This document shows, in pieces, positions 6,897-10,508 of a stretch of DNA of 10,508 nucleotides. Position numbers and translations under genes: made by a program. The stretch is taken from assembly GCA_026397575.1 (NCBI GenBank), contig JAPLUP010000343.1, positions 1-10,508 on the forward strand, read 5' to 3'. The first letter of the stretch is position 1; each line of letters starts with the position of its first letter. Below the pieces are notes generated by a model that was given only the letters and a program-made list of their open reading frames with translations, ran no database searches and was not told the origin of the DNA. The DNA is from Candidatus Zixiibacteriota bacterium (GTDB lineage: Bacteria; Zixibacteria; MSB-5A5; CAIYYT01).

Positions 6897-9023
6897 TTAC
6901 CACTTCATCTGCAACTGCCAGAACAGAAATGCCCAATTGTCTGCGGAGTCGTCAAGCTGCATTGAGATTGGCTTGCCCTGGCCGTGTCCCGCCTTGCGTT
7001 CAATCCAGAGGAGAATCGGATTATAGCCGACATTAACCGCCTGCATCTCCGCCGCAAATTTGCGGGCATGACAGGGATCAACTCTGCCATCCGACTCACC
7101 CGCTTTGATCAGCGCGGCGGGATAATGCGTGTTGGGCTTGATGTTGTGGTATGGCGAATAGGCGAGCAAATACTTGAACTGAGTGGAATCTTCCGATGAA
7201 CCGTATTCCGGAACCCAGAATCGGGCAATCAAGAACATCTGGTAGCGAATCATGTCCAGAAGCGGAACTTCACACAGCACGGCCTTGCATAGATCAGGAC
7301 GCTGCACCATAACCGCTCCGGTGAGCAAACCGCCGTTGGAGCCCCCTTCGATGGCCAGCTTGTCCTTGCTTGTATACTTGTTGGCAATCAGCCATTCAGC
7401 GGCGGCGATGAAGTCGTCGAATACATTCTTTTTCTTACCGAGCATTCCGGCCTCGTGCCATTTTTCCCCGTATTCGTTACCGCCGCGTAGATTTGGCATG
7501 GCATAGATGCCGCCGTGATCGAACCAGAGCAGGAGCGAGGAACTGAAGTAGGGAGTCATGTTTACCGAGAAACCGCCGTAGCCGTAAAGCAGCGCCGGGT
7601 TAGAACCATCCAGTTTCAGCCCTTTTTTGTGCACGATGAACATCGAGATTTTGGTGCCGTCCCTGGAGGGATACCAGACCTGATGCGTCTCATATTTCTC
7701 CGGGTCCATTTTTACGGCTGCCACATCGTAGACTTTAAGTTCGTCGATGTCGAAATCGTAGCGAAAAATCGTTGGCGCATAGACGAACGAACTGAAAGAG
7801 AGAAACATCTCGGGTTCGTCCCATTTGCCGGTAATACTGTTGACATCCCCCAGAGTCGGCAGCGCGATTTCCTTCTCGAACGCTCCCGCCAAGCTGTACA
7901 GTTTCACAACCGAATAGGCGTTGTGAAGATAGGTCAGCACCAGACGCCGATTGATACAGCGAATTCCCTGCAGCGACTCGTCACCCTCGGGGATAAGCTC
8001 TTTCCAATTCTCGTGGCGTGGGTCGCTCATGTCGGCAACCATGACTCTAAAGTTGGGAGCGTTTTCGCGAGTGAGAATGTAGATTTTGTTCTCGACAACA
8101 ATCGCAGTGTAGGCAGAGGCAAAACCGGTGACAATCGGTCTAAGACCGTCGCGTTTCGCCAAGTCCATATAATAAAGCTCGTTGGTCTGGCCGGTACCGG
8201 CATACACTACCACGATGAGGTAACGACAATCTTCGGACATACCGACCCCGATTCCCAGTTCCTTTTGCTCAGGCCGCTCGTATATCAGCGAATCAGTCGA
8301 GGCATCAGCGCCCATCTTGTGGTAAAAGAGCCTTTGATAGTAGTTTTCATCGCCGTCAGGCACCGTCCCTTTAACGGGAAATCGTGTATAGAAGAAACCG
8401 CTGTTGTCTTTCTCCCAGGCGACGGAAGTGTACTTGCAGCGCGTAATCTCCAACGGCAACACTTCATGAGTGTCAACATTCATCAGGTGCAGAGTTGCAT
8501 CCTCCGACCCGGACGCCGAGACTCCATAGGCAATCATGGTGCCGTCGTCGGAAATGGACGTCCAGTCCATTGCCAGCGTGCCGTCTGTGGAGAAAGCGTT
8601 CGGATCAATCAGCGTGCTCGGCTTGCCGTCGAGATTGTCCTTGACATAGAGTACCGACTGGTTCTGTAGACCGGAGTTCTTATTAAAGAAATAGCGTGAA
8701 CCGTATTTCGAGGGGGCCGATGACCTTGCGTAATTCCATAGTTCGGCAAGGCATACCTTAATCTTCTCGCGGAACGGCAGCGAGTCGAGCGCCGATCTGG
8801 TCAATGCGTTTTGTGCGTCGGTCCATTTCCCTACCTCCGGATCAGCACTTGGCTCTAACCAGCGATAGGGATCGGGCACGGGTACTCCGTGGATTGTGTC
8901 GATGACGTTCACGGTGCGGGTCGGCGGGTAATCGAGTTTCTTGCCTTCAGCCATGACACCGTTTGATTCTGTTGCAGCCAGCGTCAGTGCCAGCCAGAGA
9001 ATAAACACCACAGTTTCTTTCAT
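6897..9023 (-). CDS. Secreted prolyl oligopeptidase (peptidase family S9A)
   Basis: A 708-residue serine peptidase that cleaves short peptides after proline. The start at 9023 is chosen over 9086 because AAGGAG lies seven bases upstream and the product begins with a signal peptide (MKETVVFILWLALTLAATES), implying export to the periplasm; the exact cleavage site is unclear. DYPPTRTVNVIDTIHG and DPYRWLE are the standard S9A N-terminal motifs. Residues ~75-440 form the beta-propeller gate and ~455-705 the alpha/beta-hydrolase. The oxyanion-loop motif YGYGGF is at 480-485 and NLRGGNEYGEKWH at 511-523. The triad is Ser562 (GGSNGG), Asp645 (SDGRV, where the usual DDRV has its second Asp replaced by Gly) and His680 (AGHGQGK). 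Trp603 and Arg647 match the known S1-pocket/substrate-binding positions. Length is normal for the family. It lies 124 bases downstream of ktrA on the same strand and may have its own promoter. Confidence 0.95.
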   Translation of the reverse strand: MKETVVFILWLALTLAATESNGVMAEGKKLDYPPTRTVNVIDTIHGVPVPDPYRWLEPSADPEVGKWTDAQNALTRSALDSLPFREKIKVCLAELWNYARSSAPSKYGSRYFFNKNSGLQNQSVLYVKDNLDGKPSTLIDPNAFSTDGTLAMDWTSISDDGTMIAYGVSASGSEDATLHLMNVDTHEVLPLEITRCKYTSVAWEKDNSGFFYTRFPVKGTVPDGDENYYQRLFYHKMGADASTDSLIYERPEQKELGIGVGMSEDCRYLIVVVYAGTGQTNELYYMDLAKRDGLRPIVTGFASAYTAIVVENKIYILTRENAPNFRVMVADMSDPRHENWKELIPEGDESLQGIRCINRRLVLTYLHNAYSVVKLYSLAGAFEKEIALPTLGDVNSITGKWDEPEMFLSFSSFVYAPTIFRYDFDIDELKVYDVAAVKMDPEKYETHQVWYPSRDGTKISMFIVHKKGLKLDGSNPALLYGYGGFSVNMTPYFSSSLLLWFDHGGIYAMPNLRGGNEYGEKWHEAGMLGKKKNVFDDFIAAAEWLIANKYTSKDKLAIEGGSNGGLLTGAVMVQRPDLCKAVLCEVPLLDMIRYQMFLIARFWVPEYGSSEDSTQFKYLLAYSPYHNIKPNTHYPAALIKAGESDGRVDPCHARKFAAEMQAVNVGYNPILLWIERKAGHGQGKPISMQLDDSADNWAFLFWQLQMKW

Positions 9024-9147
9024 AGTTGAGCTCCTTAAGCACGAGGTTGTACGAGCGCGCAGATGCGGCACTGTCCAGAAGCACATGAACGATCACTTTA
9101 TACGCAATCATCTACGTTGAGCTTATCACGTGAAGTAGCTATTCAAT
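9024..9147 (-). other. ktrA-peptidase intergenic region
   Basis: These 124 bases lie between the ktrA stop and the peptidase start. On the minus strand they contain GTATAAAG (TATAAA, a reasonable -10-like hexamer, near 9097-9102), but no convincing -35 about 17 bases upstream. There is also a perfect 8-base palindrome TCACGTGA at 9126-9133, upstream of that hexamer. A promoter for the peptidase is plausible but not established. Confidence 0.3.
9031..9036 (-). promoter_or_regulatory. Ribosome binding site of the prolyl oligopeptidase
   Basis: AAGGAG on the minus strand (ctcctt on the plus strand), seven bases from the ATG at 9023. This strong Shine-Dalgarno settles the start downstream of the longer open frame. 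Confidence 0.85.
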
Positions 9148-9813
9148 CTACTGCCACTCTCTCTGGAACCGTTCAATCGGCTTCGTTTCACCCAACACGA
9201 CCAGGATTTGCCCCTTCTGAAGGGCACGATCTCCGGCTGGAAGAAGCGTTGTTTTTTCGGTACCGCTGGAGCGCAGCAGAACCACCTGAACCTGATACTG
9301 CTTGCGAAGGTCCAATTGGCTTAGGGTCTTGCCGACAAAACTATCCGGTACCATAATCTCGACCAATTGCAGGTTCTCCCCTACCGTCATCTGCTCGATA
9401 ACGTTTGGGAAGCGAAGCTTGTTCGCCACGCGTAGCGCCATGTCGCGTTCGGGGTAGACCACTTCATTGGCGCCGATCAATTCGACGATCTTGCCCTGAT
9501 CGGGTGTTATCGCCTTAACCATGATGTGTCTGATCCCCATCTCCTTGAGATAGAGAGTGACGAGAATGCTGACATCGATCGAAGTGCCGAGGCTGACGAT
9601 CACGGCATCGCACTGCTTCAGTCCCAGTTCTGCCAGGGTTTTGCGATCTGAGGCATCGGCAATCACTGCCTTGGCCACGAAATCCTTAATCGCTTCCACC
9701 TTTTCCTCATTGTTGTCGACGACGACAACATCGTGCCCTGCTCTCGCAAGTTCGAGTGCCAAATAGTGCCCGAAGCTACTCAGACCGATGATCCCGAAAG
9801 TCCTCAATGCCAT
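9148..9813 (-). CDS. ktrA: KtrA/TrkA-type K+ channel regulatory subunit (RCK domain protein)
   Basis: A 221-residue cytosolic protein, the same size as Bacillus KtrA (~222). The start at 9813 has GGAG eight bases upstream (9822-9825 on the plus strand). The RCK_N/TrkA-N Rossmann domain covers about residues 4-125: beta1 and its glycine loop FGIIGLSSFG, helix LALELARAGHDVVVVD ending at Asp33 (the usual ribose-binding acidic residue), then VIADASD and CDAVIVSLG. The RCK_C (TrkA-C) domain covers about 138-217 and ends GQILVVLGETKPIERF. In characterised systems an octameric ring of this subunit binds ATP/ADP or NAD(H) and gates the membrane subunit KtrB, encoded just upstream here with a 74-base gap. 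One oddity is that the usual GxGxxG loop reads GLSSFG, with the second glycine replaced by serine. A general RCK regulator of another channel is unlikely given the KtrB neighbour. Confidence 0.92.
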   Translation of the reverse strand: MALRTFGIIGLSSFGHYLALELARAGHDVVVVDNNEEKVEAIKDFVAKAVIADASDRKTLAELGLKQCDAVIVSLGTSIDVSILVTLYLKEMGIRHIMVKAITPDQGKIVELIGANEVVYPERDMALRVANKLRFPNVIEQMTVGENLQLVEIMVPDSFVGKTLSQLDLRKQYQVQVVLLRSSGTEKTTLLPAGDRALQKGQILVVLGETKPIERFQREWQ

Positions 9814-9887
9814 ACTATCTGCTCCGAAAACAAGAATCTATAATTTGACAACCAGGCGCCACACTCATAATAGACATCTTCTCCTCG

Positions 9888-10508
9888 CTATCCGATCAAG
9901 ATACGTCCTTCGGGATAAACGAGCTCGGTCTTTGCCATGCGTCTGCTCAGCGCAACCGCCAGCGTGAGAGGTCCAAGGCGCCCGATGAACATGACAATAA
10001 TGAGCACATATTTACTGAAGGTTGACAACGTCGGCGTAATGTTGGCGGAAAGACCAACCGTGCCGAACGCGGAGACCGTCTCAAACAGTAACTCCAGATA
10101 CTTCCCGTGCGCCGCCACTGACGACGCATTCGCCATCTCAGCCATTTGTACCAGCAAACTGCCGAATATGACAACGCCCCCGGCGAGAAAAATCAGGGTC
10201 ACCGCTTCCGACTGCACCAACGCGCTGACTGAGCGCTTGTAGAAAGTGACCCTCTGATTCTTACCGATTGTGGAGCGAATCATTCCCATCAGCACCGCGA
10301 ACGTCGACGTCTTGATGCCACCGCCGGTCGAACCGGGAGAGGCGCCGATAAACATCAGGATGCCAACAATAACCAACGTCGCATCAGACAGTGCGCCGGT
10401 GTCGACCGTATTGAACCCGGCCGTGCGTGGTGTAACCGACTGGAAGAGCGACGTCAGGATCCGTTCCTTGACTGACATCCCCTTCTCGACATTGTTGTAC
10501 TCGAGGAC
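9888..10508 (-). CDS. ktrB: KtrB/TrkH-type K+ transporter membrane subunit, C-terminal part (5' end outside window)
   Basis: The frame is open from the right edge of the window to TAG at 9888-9890, giving the last 206 residues. An internal Met at 10478 is not the start because typical family sequence (VLEYNNVEKG) precedes it. The third selectivity-filter loop is SVTPRTAGFNTVD, followed by a membrane helix, then GASPGSTGGGIKTSTF, the glycine-rich intramembrane gate loop of KtrB/TrkH proteins. The fourth filter loop is VSAFGTVGLSANITP, each filter contributing a central Gly. The final helix includes IIVMFIGRLGPLTLAVALS and the C-terminus is short, as in KtrB. The protein translocates K+ (often Na+-dependent) across the inner membrane and is gated by KtrA, encoded directly downstream. 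A ktrBA operon is likely. The KtrB versus TrkH choice rests on the short C-terminus and the single-size KtrA partner. Confidence 0.93.
   Translation of the reverse strand, partial: VLEYNNVEKGMSVKERILTSLFQSVTPRTAGFNTVDTGALSDATLVIVGILMFIGASPGSTGGGIKTSTFAVLMGMIRSTIGKNQRVTFYKRSVSALVQSEAVTLIFLAGGVVIFGSLLVQMAEMANASSVAAHGKYLELLFETVSAFGTVGLSANITPTLSTFSKYVLIIVMFIGRLGPLTLAVALSRRMAKTELVYPEGRILIG

Noticed and set aside
6617..7036. Plus-strand open frame spanning the glycosyltransferase end and the peptidase end
   Set aside because: It has low-complexity shadow composition, no ribosome site, and overlaps real genes on both sides.
7515..8669. Plus-strand open frame of 384 codons
   Set aside because: It is wholly antisense to the well-supported prolyl oligopeptidase, has no recognisable domains and is a codon-bias shadow.

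Overview
The window looks like chromosomal DNA from a diderm (Gram-negative type) bacterium. The evidence is a TonB-dependent outer-membrane receptor, three predicted lipoproteins and a signal-peptide-bearing prolyl oligopeptidase. The mix of TonB receptor, NHL-propeller lipoproteins and an FN3/leucine-rich-repeat lipoprotein, with moderate GC, would suit an uncultured FCB-group lineage such as Zixibacteria or a relative. That placement is an impression from gene content and no marker gene here proves it.

Left part (1-4010, + strand). The C-terminal ~529 residues of a TonB-dependent receptor are followed, with a one-base TGATG stop/start overlap, by an NHL-repeat lipoprotein gene. A second, ~77% identical copy follows directly. 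The duplicated unit (~1.24 kb) begins inside the last 24 codons of the receptor and ends 14 bases after the lipoprotein stop, so the second lipoprotein is also preceded by a receptor-tail remnant ending in the same TGATG overlap. The last ~128 bases of the two units are almost identical although the rest has diverged, which suggests recent gene conversion. The receptor and lipoproteins plausibly form one outer-membrane uptake or surface-binding system (inference).

Middle (4104-6896). A tRNA-Leu(CAG) without encoded CCA comes first, then a lipoprotein with an FN3-like domain and about four 22-residue internalin-type leucine-rich repeats. Next is a scar: the last ~60 codons of an IS110-family transposase (- strand) abut a 5'-truncated GT-C type membrane glycosyltransferase (+ strand), with the junction near 5634-5640. 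The 215 bases after it contain no gene that I can recognise.

Right part (6897-10508, - strand). A secreted S9A prolyl oligopeptidase with a complete catalytic triad lies downstream of ktrA, which lies downstream of ktrB (its 5' end runs off the window). KtrB is the membrane K+ translocating subunit and KtrA the cytosolic nucleotide-binding gating ring. The gaps of 74 and 124 bases allow a ktrBA operon, while the peptidase could have its own promoter.

Most of this is recognisable housekeeping and envelope biology. The most noteworthy parts are the receptor-tail/NHL-lipoprotein tandem duplication with its homogenised 3' end, and the IS110/glycosyltransferase junction.
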